Shown here: positions 18,125 through 27,285 of the stretch, in pieces | Layout of the letters: each line of letters begins with the position of its first letter | Numbering within the stretch: the first letter of the stretch is position 1 | Source of the DNA: Anaerocolumna chitinilytica | GTDB taxonomy: Bacteria; Bacillota; Clostridia; Lachnospirales; Lachnospiraceae | NCBI RefSeq assembly: GCF_014218355.1 | Contig: NZ_AP023368.1 | Location: 1,492,001 to 1,556,000, forward strand | Length of the DNA stretch: 64,000 nt | Reading direction: 5' to 3' | Notes under the pieces: generated by a model | Told to the model about the DNA's origin: nothing | Database searches by the model: none | What the model saw: only the letters and a program-made list of their open reading frames with translations | Translations under genes and position numbers: made by a program

Positions 18125-19170
18125 GGAAGGAATGAAAAATCAGTTAAATCCTCATAGGTATATTCTTTTGTAATCTGTCCTTTATTTTTTGACCATTTAA
18201 TAATATCATCAAATTGTTCCTGCTTAATGACTCCTGCCGGTTGATAGGCTTTCTTTAAATTATCGAGATAGGTGCCGATTGCCTCCGGAAACTGATAATT
18301 AGTTAGGATGGAAACAAATTCTGAAGATTTTGTAGTATTCATATATTCCACTGCTTTGTTGTAAGCCCTATAGAAAGCTCTGATGCTATCAGGTTTTTCA
18401 GAGATAGCTTCTTCTGTAAATAAGAGAGTACCGCCTTTAATACCGGCTTCCTTGGAACTTCCAAGAAGATGAGCTCCCTGTGCTACCAGCATACTTGCCT
18501 GGGGTTCGGTAAATACCACACCGTCTATCTGATTTGACATAAGTGCTTCGGAACGGCCGGAGAAGGAAGGAATTTCAACGATATCATAAGTAAAATCATT
18601 TTCTTCTGCAAATTTATCCATAATATATTCCAGAATAAAGTTTTTTACAAGGCTGACTTTTTTGCCTTTTAAACCTTTCATATCAGTAATACCGGAACCA
18701 GGTGAGGAAAGAATCTTAAAGTCCTCATTGATATCGGAAGTAATCTTAAGCTTCAGGCCATTCTCATAAAAAGCAGCCTCTGTCATAACATCACCGATAA
18801 CCCCATCTAATTCCTTTGCCTGAACGGCTACGTTACGGTCAGTAGGAGCAGAGAAGGATTGAATTGTCACAGAAAGACCTTCTGCTTCAAAAAACCCTTT
18901 TTCTTTTGCTAAAATTATCGGAATAGCAGATTCTGCCGGCAGGATACCAAAGGTCAGAGAACCCAGAGCTTCAGGGGTTGGAGTCGCAGTGTTCTCTGAA
19001 GGTTTTTCGGTGGCTTTAGTATCGGTGGAATCGGTATTGGTACCGGAAGGAGCTGCGTTTTTGCTTTCATCCCCGTTTTTGGTACTCTGGCAGGCGGTCA
19101 GTAATAGGGATGATGTCAGAAGTATTGACAGGAGCATGGTTAATAGAGCTTGTCTTCTAAATATTTTCAT
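18118..19170 (-). CDS. ABC transporter substrate-binding lipoprotein (NMT1/SsuA-like)
   Basis: 350 aa. A signal peptide ends with a lipobox (LTAC, Cys about 27), followed by a Ser/Thr-rich linker to about residue 65. The NMT1/THI5-like domain runs from about 70 to 330, starting TFGILPAESAIPIILAKEKG. An AGAGG site precedes the ATG. It should deliver substrate to the ATPase/permease pair on the opposite strand, whose 3' end it overlaps. Having the binding protein convergent with its own permease is unusual, because these genes are normally cotranscribed. The ligand is not predictable. Confidence 0.85.
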   Translation of the reverse strand: MKIFRRQALLTMLLSILLTSSLLLTACQSTKNGDESKNAAPSGTNTDSTDTKATEKPSENTATPTPEALGSLTFGILPAESAIPIILAKEKGFFEAEGLSVTIQSFSAPTDRNVAVQAKELDGVIGDVMTEAAFYENGLKLKITSDINEDFKILSSPGSGITDMKGLKGKKVSLVKNFILEYIMDKFAEENDFTYDIVEIPSFSGRSEALMSNQIDGVVFTEPQASMLVAQGAHLLGSSKEAGIKGGTLLFTEEAISEKPDSIRAFYRAYNKAVEYMNTTKSSEFVSILTNYQFPEAIGTYLDNLKKAYQPAGVIKQEQFDDIIKWSKNKGQITKEYTYEDLTDFSFLPQ

Positions 19171-19238
19171 AGGAACCTCTTTCTGTTTCTTATTTTACTT
19201 TTGTTTTGTAGAAGTGTTTATATCGTTTATTACCTTAT

Positions 19239-19991
19239 CTAGTTTACTGCTATAGCTTTAAAGGCCTCCAAATCGGCAGAATAGGGAATGACGTTGCGCT
19301 TTAGCAGAAGGGGAGGAGTAGTTTTATCATTCTTTCCGTTAATGCAGGTAAAGGCTAACTTAAAGTCTTCCCTGTAAAGCAAGCTTACATTCCTTTCTTC
19401 GAATAATCCAAATGGATAAGCAAAAGCATCCTTTGCAGAGATATATGTGTAACTGCTGCAAACTGCCAGGTCAGCGGCAAAAGCCTCGTCTGACTCAGTC
19501 ATGATTCGGCTCGTCTTAAGGTCACTTCTGGTATGGAAATGGTGGGTGTGGTTTGCATACTCAAAGACATCCTCCATTGCAGTCAGTTCCTTTGCCGCAA
19601 GGCAAAGGGACTTGTCAGTCTGAAATACTTCCGGTTCCTTCTTCAACCAGCCCGTTACGGTAAAGACAGCAGCGTGGAAACCATATTCCTTAAGAATAGG
19701 GTAAGCATAATACTTTAAAGCCTGGTAACAGTCGTCAAAGGTGATAAGGATACTTTTTTCGGGAAGAGATTTACCTTCGTAATAATAATCCCTGACTTCC
19801 TTTAAGGATAGGGTATGAAATTCCTGCTCTTTAAGATATTTCATCTGCTCCTTAAAGCTCTCGAAGGTTACAAATAATACAGAGGGAAGGGCATCGTTAT
19901 AGTCCTGTTCCACCTCAATGGGAGAAGGGCGGGAAGGGTCGAAATCTGAAACTTTTCTGATTTCGTGGTAGAGAATGGTAGAAAATGACAT
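19239..19991 (-). CDS. Polysaccharide deacetylase family protein
   Basis: 250 aa NodB-homology protein of carbohydrate esterase family 4. The ILITFDDCYQ motif (about 82-91) supplies the catalytic base and a metal-binding Asp. The segment ANHTHHFH (about 142-149) supplies the metal-binding histidines. No signal peptide is seen, so either the protein acts inside the cell or it is exported by other means. Cytoplasmic members of this family exist. An AAAGGAG site precedes the ATG. It is on the same strand as the binding-protein gene, 69 bp upstream of its start, so the two may be cotranscribed. Confidence 0.8.
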   Translation of the reverse strand: MSFSTILYHEIRKVSDFDPSRPSPIEVEQDYNDALPSVLFVTFESFKEQMKYLKEQEFHTLSLKEVRDYYYEGKSLPEKSILITFDDCYQALKYYAYPILKEYGFHAAVFTVTGWLKKEPEVFQTDKSLCLAAKELTAMEDVFEYANHTHHFHTRSDLKTSRIMTESDEAFAADLAVCSSYTYISAKDAFAYPFGLFEERNVSLLYREDFKLAFTCINGKNDKTTPPLLLKRNVIPYSADLEAFKAIAVN

Positions 19992-20095
19992 TATTTAATC
20001 TCCTTTAAGGTTTTTACACATCTTTGTATTATAAGCTTGTGAAATTTCTCTGTCAATTATAACTGCTTTCGATTTCACTCCATAAAATATATAAT

Positions 20096-20165
20096 CCGCT
20101 TATGGAAGTGAGCGGTATATTAAGATTGTCTTCCCCAATTTATCCGCTTAATTCCATAAAAGCGG
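20096..20165. other. Imperfect dyad in intergenic DNA
   Basis: CCGCTTATGGAA and TTCCATAAAAGCGG are near-complementary arms about 45 bp apart, downstream of secDF and upstream of the deacetylase gene. Additional CCGCTT/AGCGG copies lie inside. It could be an RNA hairpin or binding site; no function is assignable. Confidence 0.35.
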
Positions 20166-20193
20166 CAGAAGCATTGAAAAAATTGTTCTTAAA

Positions 20194-20254
20194 AATGATA
20201 TGCCCCCTCTTAAACAAATGATAAAATTTGTTTATTAAGAGAGAGCATATCATT
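20194..20254 (-). terminator. Terminator of the secDF transcript
   Basis: Arms AATGATATGC and GCATATCATT, with an additional CTCTTAA/TTAAGAG and ACAAAT/ATTTGT inner stem, form a nearly continuous hairpin. On the minus strand it is followed by T5, 16 bp past the secDF stop. Confidence 0.8.
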
Positions 20255-20269
20255 ATGGTTTAATACGAA

Positions 20270-22477
20270 TTATTTCCTGTTTTTGGCTAACGAAGGAGCA
20301 GAGATGTTATCTGTTTCTTTTTCTTTTCGTTTCTCCCACATTGCCCAAAGAGTGCCTGCTACACAGATGGAAGAGTAGCAGCCGGTAACGATACCAAAAA
20401 ACATAGGCAGTGAGAACTCCATGATTGAGTCAATATGGAATACCAATGAGGCAATCAATATGATAAGGACACAAATACCGGTAGTAGAGGAGGTATTGAT
20501 AGACCTGCCAAGGGTCTGTGTCGTGCTTTCATTAACCAATTCCACTACTGATGTTTTAACAGATTTTTTACGGTTCTCACGGATTCTGTCATAAATTACG
20601 ATGGTATCGTTCATGGAATATCCGATTACTGTCAGAACTACTGCCACAAAGGCATCATTTAGTGGAATTCCAAATAGTACAAAGGCAAAAAAGACCACAA
20701 AGGCGTCATGTATTAAAGCAATCAATGCTGTTACTCCGGCAGGCAGACCCGATAGTGCGGAGAATCTTATCCATACATAAACCAAGATAAAGGCAGAGGA
20801 GAGAACAATAGCAAGACCTGCATTCTTAAGTGCTTTTGCTCCTATATAGGGTTCCACAACAAAAGTTTGGGACAGTTTTGCATTAAGCTTATCGGAGGTA
20901 CCATTAATGGCGTTTGTGATAGCTTTCTGGTCATCCGGGGACATTCCGGCGTTTCCTGCAAGAGTTACGGATAACCGCTTAAGGCCGGTGAGATTTTCTT
21001 CCTTAATCTGTACCGTAACCGGTCTGTTGGTTTCTTTTTGAATGGACTCCTGGATTTTACCGGTATCGGCACTTCCTGATACGGAATAGGTCAAAACAGC
21101 ACCTCCGGTAAACTGAGTATCTAATTTTACACCCTTTGCGAAGCAGCCAATGATACCGGAGAGTATAATTACACCTGAAATAATGGCAAATATATATTTT
21201 TTCTGGTAAAAGGGAATTGTCTTTTTCTCTTTTCTGATACGGAACCATTTCCGGTCACGCCACTTGTCATATTCGACCAGGGACAACAGGAGGTGCTTTG
21301 ACAGAGTCACGCCCACTAAGATATTTACAATCATGCCGATCAGGAGGGTATAGCCAAAGCTTAACATGGAACCGGATCCAAAGATCATCAGGATGACGGC
21401 AACAATAGCGGTTGTAACATTTCCATCCAAAACAGAGGAGAAAGCATGTTTATAGCCGTATACAATGGCTCCTCTGACAGGCATTCCTTTTCTTAATTCA
21501 TCCGAAATACGTTCCGAAATGATAATATTGGCATCCACCGCCATACCAAGGGTAAGTATAATTCCGGCAATGCCCGGCAGTGTCAGTGTGTACTGAGGAA
21601 TAGAGATAGCAAGCATCTGCAGTAACATCTGTAATACCAATATAATACAGGCAGCAATACCGGGTAATTTGTACATGATTATCATAAAGGTGCATACAAC
21701 AAAGAATGCAATAATTCCGGCAGCTACCATAATATTCAACGCATTGCTGCCAAGCGTCGGACTTATGGTCAAAAAGTTGGTGGTTTCCAGTGAGAAGGGA
21801 AGTGCTCCCGCATTAATCTTAGCGGCCAGCTCCTTTGCTTCATCATAACTTGCAAGGTTTGTAATAACAGCCTGGCCGCCTGATATCTTTGTTTCTACGG
21901 TGGGGCTGGAGATAAGATTCTTATCCATGTAAATGCTCATCCTCTGTCCGATAAGTTTACCGGTAGCATCCTCGAATTCCTTCGCTCCCTTGGAATTGAA
22001 TTTTAAGGATACTAAGAATTCTCTTGTGACACCTGAAACATTCGTCTCCGGCGTCGCACTTTCCACATCCTTTCCTTGAATCAGTACTTTTCCATTAGGA
22101 TCCTGAAAGGTGAGTTCTGCCATTTCCCCCAGTTCTGCAATGGCATCCTCGGGTTTAAAGCTGGTCTCCCCGGATTTCCAGGGAAACTGTACAATAATAT
22201 AACCTGCAGTTTTATCCACCGTTACTTCACGGTCTGATATATTCTGGTTGTCCAGCCTGGTTTCAATGACCTCTCTGGCAGACTCCAGTTCCTTTGCGGT
22301 AGGCTTCCGGTTAAGTCCCTGAGGTTCAAAAACAGCTTCCACACCTCCGCGGATATCAATACCGTAACGCATGTCAAAAACACCTTTGACAGCGCTTCCG
22401 ATTCCAAAAACTGCAATATAAATAAAAACTGCTATAGTGATAAAGATAGCAGCAAGCATTTTCTTTCCTGGCTTCAT
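20270..22477 (-). CDS. secDF: Protein translocase subunits SecD-SecF, fused
   Basis: 735 aa bifunctional accessory subunit of the Sec translocon that uses the proton-motive force to pull exported proteins through the membrane. The SecD half has the first membrane helix, a large extracytoplasmic P1 domain (about 35-240), and helices with GIILTLGMAVDANIII. The SecF half starts near residue 425, with its own DTQFTGG segment and GYSMNDTIVIYDRIRE. Twelve membrane segments are expected. Fusion of the two is known in Bacillus and in some clostridia. An AAAAGGGGAT site precedes the ATG. It may be cotranscribed with the two small genes upstream. Confidence 0.95.
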   Translation of the reverse strand: MKPGKKMLAAIFITIAVFIYIAVFGIGSAVKGVFDMRYGIDIRGGVEAVFEPQGLNRKPTAKELESAREVIETRLDNQNISDREVTVDKTAGYIIVQFPWKSGETSFKPEDAIAELGEMAELTFQDPNGKVLIQGKDVESATPETNVSGVTREFLVSLKFNSKGAKEFEDATGKLIGQRMSIYMDKNLISSPTVETKISGGQAVITNLASYDEAKELAAKINAGALPFSLETTNFLTISPTLGSNALNIMVAAGIIAFFVVCTFMIIMYKLPGIAACIILVLQMLLQMLAISIPQYTLTLPGIAGIILTLGMAVDANIIISERISDELRKGMPVRGAIVYGYKHAFSSVLDGNVTTAIVAVILMIFGSGSMLSFGYTLLIGMIVNILVGVTLSKHLLLSLVEYDKWRDRKWFRIRKEKKTIPFYQKKYIFAIISGVIILSGIIGCFAKGVKLDTQFTGGAVLTYSVSGSADTGKIQESIQKETNRPVTVQIKEENLTGLKRLSVTLAGNAGMSPDDQKAITNAINGTSDKLNAKLSQTFVVEPYIGAKALKNAGLAIVLSSAFILVYVWIRFSALSGLPAGVTALIALIHDAFVVFFAFVLFGIPLNDAFVAVVLTVIGYSMNDTIVIYDRIRENRKKSVKTSVVELVNESTTQTLGRSINTSSTTGICVLIILIASLVFHIDSIMEFSLPMFFGIVTGCYSSICVAGTLWAMWEKRKEKETDNISAPSLAKNRK

Positions 22478-22517
22478 AGGTTTATCCCCTTTTCTTATTC
22501 AATTTTCAATAGGCCAT

Positions 22518-22943
22518 TTAAATGCTTGCTGGTTCTCCTTTCGCACCATCCGAATTATGTATGAATTCTATCAGATACGTCCTGGCAGTATAGCCCCCTT
22601 GTAACAGGACAGTTAATAAAGTCCATAGTATAAGGGGTATATATAAGAGGACGGTCTTTAAAAAGATATATTTTAAGGGTAATACCCTAAAGTACAAAGA
22701 AGAGGATGTAAGGACATCAGAAACCTGAGCTGAGATTCCTCCCGACGGCTCGGCTGCTTCATTTATTGCATCTGCCTTTTTGCTGCGGGAAAGATTGTTG
22801 GAAAATGAACCTGCAGAAGTTACTGGTCCATAAGCAGAATCGGAGTCGATACCAGGGTTATTCAATTCTATCAATAAAAGGGCTGTACAAAATAAAAATA
22901 CCAGTATACAGCGGACAGACAGCCTGTGTTTCGAAGAGAACAT
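22518..22943 (-). CDS. Hypothetical two-helix membrane protein
   Basis: 141 aa. I do not recognise the family. Residues 8-26 and about 88-114 are hydrophobic. The loop between (about 65 aa, rich in Ser and Ala) should face outside if the N-terminus is inside. The GGGAGGAG site before the ATG is strong, supporting real translation. It lies between the Fur-family regulator and secDF, 32-41 bp from each, on the same strand, so it is probably in the same operon. A role linked to export or to metal stress is possible but unsupported. Confidence 0.6.
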   Translation of the reverse strand: MFSSKHRLSVRCILVFLFCTALLLIELNNPGIDSDSAYGPVTSAGSFSNNLSRSKKADAINEAAEPSGGISAQVSDVLTSSSLYFRVLPLKYIFLKTVLLYIPLILWTLLTVLLQGGYTARTYLIEFIHNSDGAKGEPASI

Positions 22944-22974
22944 TTTGGTACTCCTCCCGTATTAAGTGTTTTTG

Positions 22975-23406
22975 TTACTTTTCATCCTCATCTGAAGGTA
23001 AATGTTTGATACAATCCGGGCATATTCCATAGATCTCTAAGTTATGACCGGTAATGGTATAACCGGTTTTCTCAGCCAGATTCTCTTCAATGGGCTCAAG
23101 AGGGCAGATATCAATATTTACTTTCTTATTGCACATGGAACAGATAAGGGAATGCCTGTGTTTGTGATTGTTGATTTCAAAGTAAGTCTTCCCATCCTGA
23201 TACAAAGTCTTAATAACAATATTCTTATCGACCAGTGCATTTAAAGCGCGGTAGATGGTAGATAAGTTCATCTTTATATCTTTTGACGCTATCTCTGCAA
23301 TCTCCTCCACCGTAAGAGCGGTTGGAGCAGCTTCCAACACAGAAAGAATCAAATTCCTTTTTTTTGTCTGTTTTAAATCGGCAGATTTTAGTATATTGTT
23401 GTTCAC
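22975..23406 (-). CDS. zur: Fur-family metalloregulator, probably Zur
   Basis: 143 aa from a GTG start with AGAGGTG upstream. The N-terminal winged helix (about 10-80) includes TALTVEEIAE and STIYRALNALVDK. The C-terminal dimerisation domain has the structural zinc site CSMC (about 95-98) and CPDC (about 133-136), and a regulatory region with the HKHRH cluster near 87. Fur, Zur and PerR look alike, so sequence alone does not settle the metal. The divergent neighbour is a CobW-type zinc-chaperone gene, then a zinc-lacking L33 and ZnuABC, so Zur is the best call. Candidate operators are at 23604-23622 and 27327-27345. Confidence 0.82.
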   Translation of the reverse strand: MNNNILKSADLKQTKKRNLILSVLEAAPTALTVEEIAEIASKDIKMNLSTIYRALNALVDKNIVIKTLYQDGKTYFEINNHKHRHSLICSMCNKKVNIDICPLEPIEENLAEKTGYTITGHNLEIYGICPDCIKHLPSDEDEK

Positions 23407-23570
23407 AATGCACCTCTCCCTTTTATCAATTCAAGTTTTTACTGATTTACTAAATAAAATCATAGTTTACCTGTCATGAAATGTCAAGCACAATAAAGAA
23501 TAGTACAGGATATGCAGGAATCAATCTAGGGAAATCTACGATAAGCAGAGGATAATCAGGTATTAATTCG

Positions 23571-23622
23571 TTGACAAGGTAATAGAATAGAGGTATATTA
23601 AAAGCAAATGTGTTGCATTTGC
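23571..23622 (+). promoter_or_regulatory. Promoter and candidate Zur box of the cobW operon
   Basis: The -35 TTGACA (23571-23576) and -10 TATATT (23594-23599) are 17 bp apart. The dyad GCAAAT-N7-ATTTGC lies at 23604-23622, over the expected transcription start, where a repressor would block initiation. The same dyad is at 27327-27345 before rpmG. Confidence 0.7.
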
Positions 23623-23717
23623 AATTATGCGTAATTTTAAAAAATATACTGTAAACAAGCTTGCAGCTAAGAAATCCTCTTGCAATCTTGTAGTACAACC
23701 AGGAGGCATTGAAGTTT

Positions 23718-24695
23718 ATGGCTGTTAAGATAGATATATTTTCTGGATTTCTAGGTGCAGGGAAGACAACTCTGATAAAAAAGTTTTTGGAAGAGGCCTT
23801 TAAGGGTGAGAAAATAGCTTTAATTGAGAATGAATTTGGAACGGTCGGTATTGACGGAAAGATTATGAAGAGTTACGATCTGCAGATTACCGAGCTGAAT
23901 GCAGGCTGCATCTGCTGTAGTATAGCAGGAGATTTTACACAGGGACTAAAGGAGGTATTAAAGCAATATAAGCCGGACCGAATCCTGATTGAGCCTTCAG
24001 GTGTCAGTAAACTGTCCGATGTCATAAAAGGCTGTAGCCCTTTTTTTAGAGAGGGGATTGTAGAACTTGATTTATGCATCACCGTGGTAGATGCAGGTAA
24101 GTATAAGATGTATCTTAAGAATTTTCCTGAGTTCTATAAGGACCAGCTGAAATTCGCAAAAACAATCATACTAAGCCGGACAGCAATAGGAAACCGAGAG
24201 AAACTAGATGGTATTCTGGAAGATATCAGGCACTACAATAGGGAAGCTGCTATTATCACGACAGACTGGGAGAGCCTTTCTGGTATGGCAATTCTTAAGA
24301 TTGCAAGGGAAGAACATAGAAGCAGCCTGGAGGAGGACCTTCAGAGGGAAAAGAGGACTATCAGGTTAAATCCTGCCAAGGTAACCGGCACCTGCATTGA
24401 GAAAGTGGGAAGAAGCACCTGTGCGGAAGAGGTATTTTCGGTGTGGGGAGTTGAAACTTCCAGAGTATTCAGCCGAGAGAAACTAAAAGATATTCTTCAT
24501 AAGCTGGAGGCAGAGGACATGCAAATCCTTCGTGGCAAGGGTATCCTGGAAGCCGATAATCATCAATGGCTGCAATTTGACTATGTTCCTGGAGAAATCA
24601 CTATAAGAGAATGGGTGCCGGATTATATCGGAAGAATCTGTATTATTGGCAGTAAGGTTAATGAGGACCGTTTAAAGCAGTTATTTGAAATTTAG
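23718..24695 (+). CDS. CobW/ZNG-family GTPase (putative zinc chaperone)
   Basis: 325 aa from the ATG at 23718 (AGGAGG 11 nt upstream; a TTG at 23709 is too close to that site). G3E-family P-loop GTPase. Walker A is GFLGAGKTT (about 8-16), the metal-binding CxCC motif is CICC (64-67), and the switch segment ILIEPSGVS is intact. A guanine-specificity NKxD motif is not obvious: the expected position reads LSRT. The C-terminal CobW_C domain starts near 235. Relatives such as YciC and ZNG1 insert zinc into target proteins under zinc starvation. It is the first gene downstream of the candidate Zur box and divergent from zur. Confidence 0.85.
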   Translation: MAVKIDIFSGFLGAGKTTLIKKFLEEAFKGEKIALIENEFGTVGIDGKIMKSYDLQITELNAGCICCSIAGDFTQGLKEVLKQYKPDRILIEPSGVSKLSDVIKGCSPFFREGIVELDLCITVVDAGKYKMYLKNFPEFYKDQLKFAKTIILSRTAIGNREKLDGILEDIRHYNREAAIITTDWESLSGMAILKIAREEHRSSLEEDLQREKRTIRLNPAKVTGTCIEKVGRSTCAEEVFSVWGVETSRVFSREKLKDILHKLEAEDMQILRGKGILEADNHQWLQFDYVPGEITIREWVPDYIGRICIIGSKVNEDRLKQLFEI

Positions 24696-24709
24696 GATAA
24701 GGAGTGGTT

Positions 24710-26275
24710 ATGGCAATCGATATTGATGTAGTAACTGGGTTTTTAGAAAGCGGAAAAACTACGTTTATCAAGCAAATGATAAAGAGCGGTGTGACAAAAG
24801 ACTACGAAAGAATGATTCTGCTTCTTTGTGAGGAGGGAGTGGAAGAATACGAGAAAGAAATCCTGGAGAAGTATAATGTTACCCTTATACCGGTGGAAGA
24901 CCGGCAGATACTTACCGGTGAATACCTTGCGAAGATTTGCGAAGGCGGTACTTCGGATTACATATTGATAGAATACAACGGAACATGGGATATGCAGTAT
25001 ATTCTGGGGAATAAATTAAAAGGTGATTGCCGTATAAGAAATATCGTATTTGTCAGTGAAGCAGCTACTTTTCATACTTATTACAGCAATATGGGAGGAC
25101 TTTTAAGGCCACAGATAGAGAATAGTGATTATGTGGTTGTTAACCGCTATGAAAATCAAATAGAAAATGAGAAAAAAGAAATAAAAAATAAGATAAAAGC
25201 GTTAAATAAAAAAATTAAAACAGTATTTTTAAACAGCCCTGCTGAGGATAAAAGGTTTCTGCGAATCTTTACACCCTATGAGGATTTCAAAAAAACAGTA
25301 ACTCCGGGGATGATTATACTGTTGGCGGTATTGGTTGGATTATGTTTTCTGCCAACTAAATATCTTTCTTATGCCTATGATTACACAAATAAGATTTCTG
25401 TTTCTTTTCTCAGTATTTTAATTCAAGCGATACCTTTTCTGCTGCTAGGCGCATTTTTATCCTCCTACTTACAATTGCTTGTACCGGTAGGATTCCTAAG
25501 CAGACAACTTGGTAAAAATAACTGGAAATCCTTTCTGGCAGCAGGATTGGCAGGTTTTTTCTTTCCGGTATGTGACTGCGGCCTGGCACCTTTCGTATCA
25601 GGTTTATTAAAGAAGAATCTGCCGCTGCCTCAGGTAATTGCCTTTTGGCTGGCTTCAGCCTCTGTTAATCCGGTCGTAATCCTATCTGTGTGTTATGCCT
25701 TTCCGGATAATAGGAGGATAGTTCTTGCGAGAATTTTTGCAGGAGTCATTATTGGTATAACCGTGGGAGTTATCCTGCTGCTCTTACGAATACCCACGAA
25801 GGATGTTATACGGCCGGATGCAGGGCTGACTAAAATGAGCGTTGATATGGTTTATGAAAGCAGTAAGAGAGGAAAGTTCTTATCAGTTATAAAGGGAGCG
25901 CGGGAAGAATTCTTCCGTGTGTTTCGTTATGTTATCTTTGGCGCATTTATTTCGTCCCTATGTCTGACCTTTTTGCCCCAGACGATCAAGATGTTTATTA
26001 GTTCCAGTGCACTGCTGCAGTTTTTCATTATGCTTGGGGCAGCTGTCTTTATGTCCACCTGTTCTACCTCCAATGCCTTTATCGGAAGAAGTTTTTACGG
26101 ACAGTTTGCATTACCCGCCGTACTTTCTTTTATGGTACTTGGACCAATGCTGGACTTTAAGAACATCATTATTCTCTCTGAGGTACTTACGAAAAAGTTT
26201 CTGTTTCAGCTGTGCCTGTTAACGGCAGTGGTTGGTTTTTTAACCTATACCCTGCTGATGTTTCTTCTTTTGTAA
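24710..26275 (+). CDS. CobW-like domain fused to a YraQ/DUF318 permease
   Basis: 521 aa from the ATG at 24710 (AAGGAG 6 nt upstream). Residues 1-195 are a G3E-like P-loop domain: Walker A is GFLESGKTT, and a degenerate switch reads ILIEYNGTW where the neighbour has IEPSG. The CxCC metal motif is missing. Residues from about 203 to 521 form a polytopic permease of the YraQ/ArsP-like DUF318 family. It has the paired signatures VCDCGLAPF (C288, C290) and STCSTSNAF (C451), each within membrane helices. I do not know a characterised protein with this fusion. It sits between the CobW GTPase and a TIGR03943 gene, so a zinc or related metal transport role is inferred. Confidence 0.82.
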   Translation: MAIDIDVVTGFLESGKTTFIKQMIKSGVTKDYERMILLLCEEGVEEYEKEILEKYNVTLIPVEDRQILTGEYLAKICEGGTSDYILIEYNGTWDMQYILGNKLKGDCRIRNIVFVSEAATFHTYYSNMGGLLRPQIENSDYVVVNRYENQIENEKKEIKNKIKALNKKIKTVFLNSPAEDKRFLRIFTPYEDFKKTVTPGMIILLAVLVGLCFLPTKYLSYAYDYTNKISVSFLSILIQAIPFLLLGAFLSSYLQLLVPVGFLSRQLGKNNWKSFLAAGLAGFFFPVCDCGLAPFVSGLLKKNLPLPQVIAFWLASASVNPVVILSVCYAFPDNRRIVLARIFAGVIIGITVGVILLLLRIPTKDVIRPDAGLTKMSVDMVYESSKRGKFLSVIKGAREEFFRVFRYVIFGAFISSLCLTFLPQTIKMFISSSALLQFFIMLGAAVFMSTCSTSNAFIGRSFYGQFALPAVLSFMVLGPMLDFKNIIILSEVLTKKFLFQLCLLTAVVGFLTYTLLMFLLL

Positions 26276-26351
26276 AACACCGAAATGAATTATTTAGTGG
26301 AAAAGTATTAGCACAGACAGGAATCGTATTGGAAAGGATATGGTTATTCAT

Positions 26352-27272
26352 ATGAGAGGAAATAAGAATCTGGAAATATATATGAAACTAATAGTATTTA
26401 TTGCCCTGGCTACGCTTTTACTATATGAGCTGCTTTCCGGCAAAGTCTATTATTACGTGCATCCCAGATACCTGTACGGCATTTGGTTTGCAGTAGCAGC
26501 TCTTTTGGTATTTGCACTTACTACAGTAGGAGAACTTCAAAAAGGAAGGCATAATCCCGATATAAAGCCTTATTTTCTTTACTTGCTGCCCGTTGTATTT
26601 GCACTGCTGTTTCCAGCTATGGAAGGAGGGAATGGCAATATTGCAATTGCACAAAGCAGTAAAGCACAAGAAAGTAATTTGAACGAAAATCAGGCAGGCG
26701 GTGCCATAGAAGGAGATGAGCCAGCAGGAAGGAATGAAAAATCCAATAATTCCTGGGATACCTCCGGTAACAGCTCCGAGGATTCTGCAGGGAGCGTTTT
26801 AGATTCTGCCGGTGACCTGACATCTGATGGTAATTCTTCATATGAGGAAGTAGAGGATGCAGCGGAGAAGGACAGGTCTCTCAAATATAAGAAGAAGACA
26901 GAAGACGGTGCAATTCTAATCAGCGATGATGAGTTTGGCTGCTGGTATTTTGAACTTTTTGATTTCCTGAAGGATTTTAAGGGGAAGCGCTATCAATTCA
27001 CCGCACAAGTACTTACCATGGAAGATTTAAAAGACAATCAACTGCTGGCCGGAAGATATATTATGACCTGCTGTGCCCTGGATTTGATAGGATACGGATT
27101 GATTACGGAGACCGGCCTAAGCGGTAAATTAAAAGAAAATCAATGGATTACGGTTACCGGAACAATTGGTGAATATAAATACAAGGGTAATATTGTCCCC
27201 ATGTTAAAGGATGTGGTTATTACCAAAACAAAGGCACCGAAAGAAGAGTATGTTTATTACAGCTATTATTAA
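26352..27272 (+). CDS. TIGR03943 family membrane protein
   Basis: 306 aa from the ATG at 26352; an ATG at 26340 is possible but lies on top of the GGAAAGG site. Three N-terminal membrane segments (about 5-95) are followed by a Ser/Asp/Glu-rich linker (about 100-180) and a soluble C-terminal domain with the family segment CCALDLIGYG. Members (such as YcgQ of Bacillus) occur next to DUF318 permeases and are thought to be partner subunits. It follows the permease fusion by 76 bp and probably belongs to the same operon. The biochemical role is unknown. Confidence 0.82.
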   Translation: MRGNKNLEIYMKLIVFIALATLLLYELLSGKVYYYVHPRYLYGIWFAVAALLVFALTTVGELQKGRHNPDIKPYFLYLLPVVFALLFPAMEGGNGNIAIAQSSKAQESNLNENQAGGAIEGDEPAGRNEKSNNSWDTSGNSSEDSAGSVLDSAGDLTSDGNSSYEEVEDAAEKDRSLKYKKKTEDGAILISDDEFGCWYFELFDFLKDFKGKRYQFTAQVLTMEDLKDNQLLAGRYIMTCCALDLIGYGLITETGLSGKLKENQWITVTGTIGEYKYKGNIVPMLKDVVITKTKAPKEEYVYYSYY

Positions 27273-27285
27273 AAATATTTGGGGA

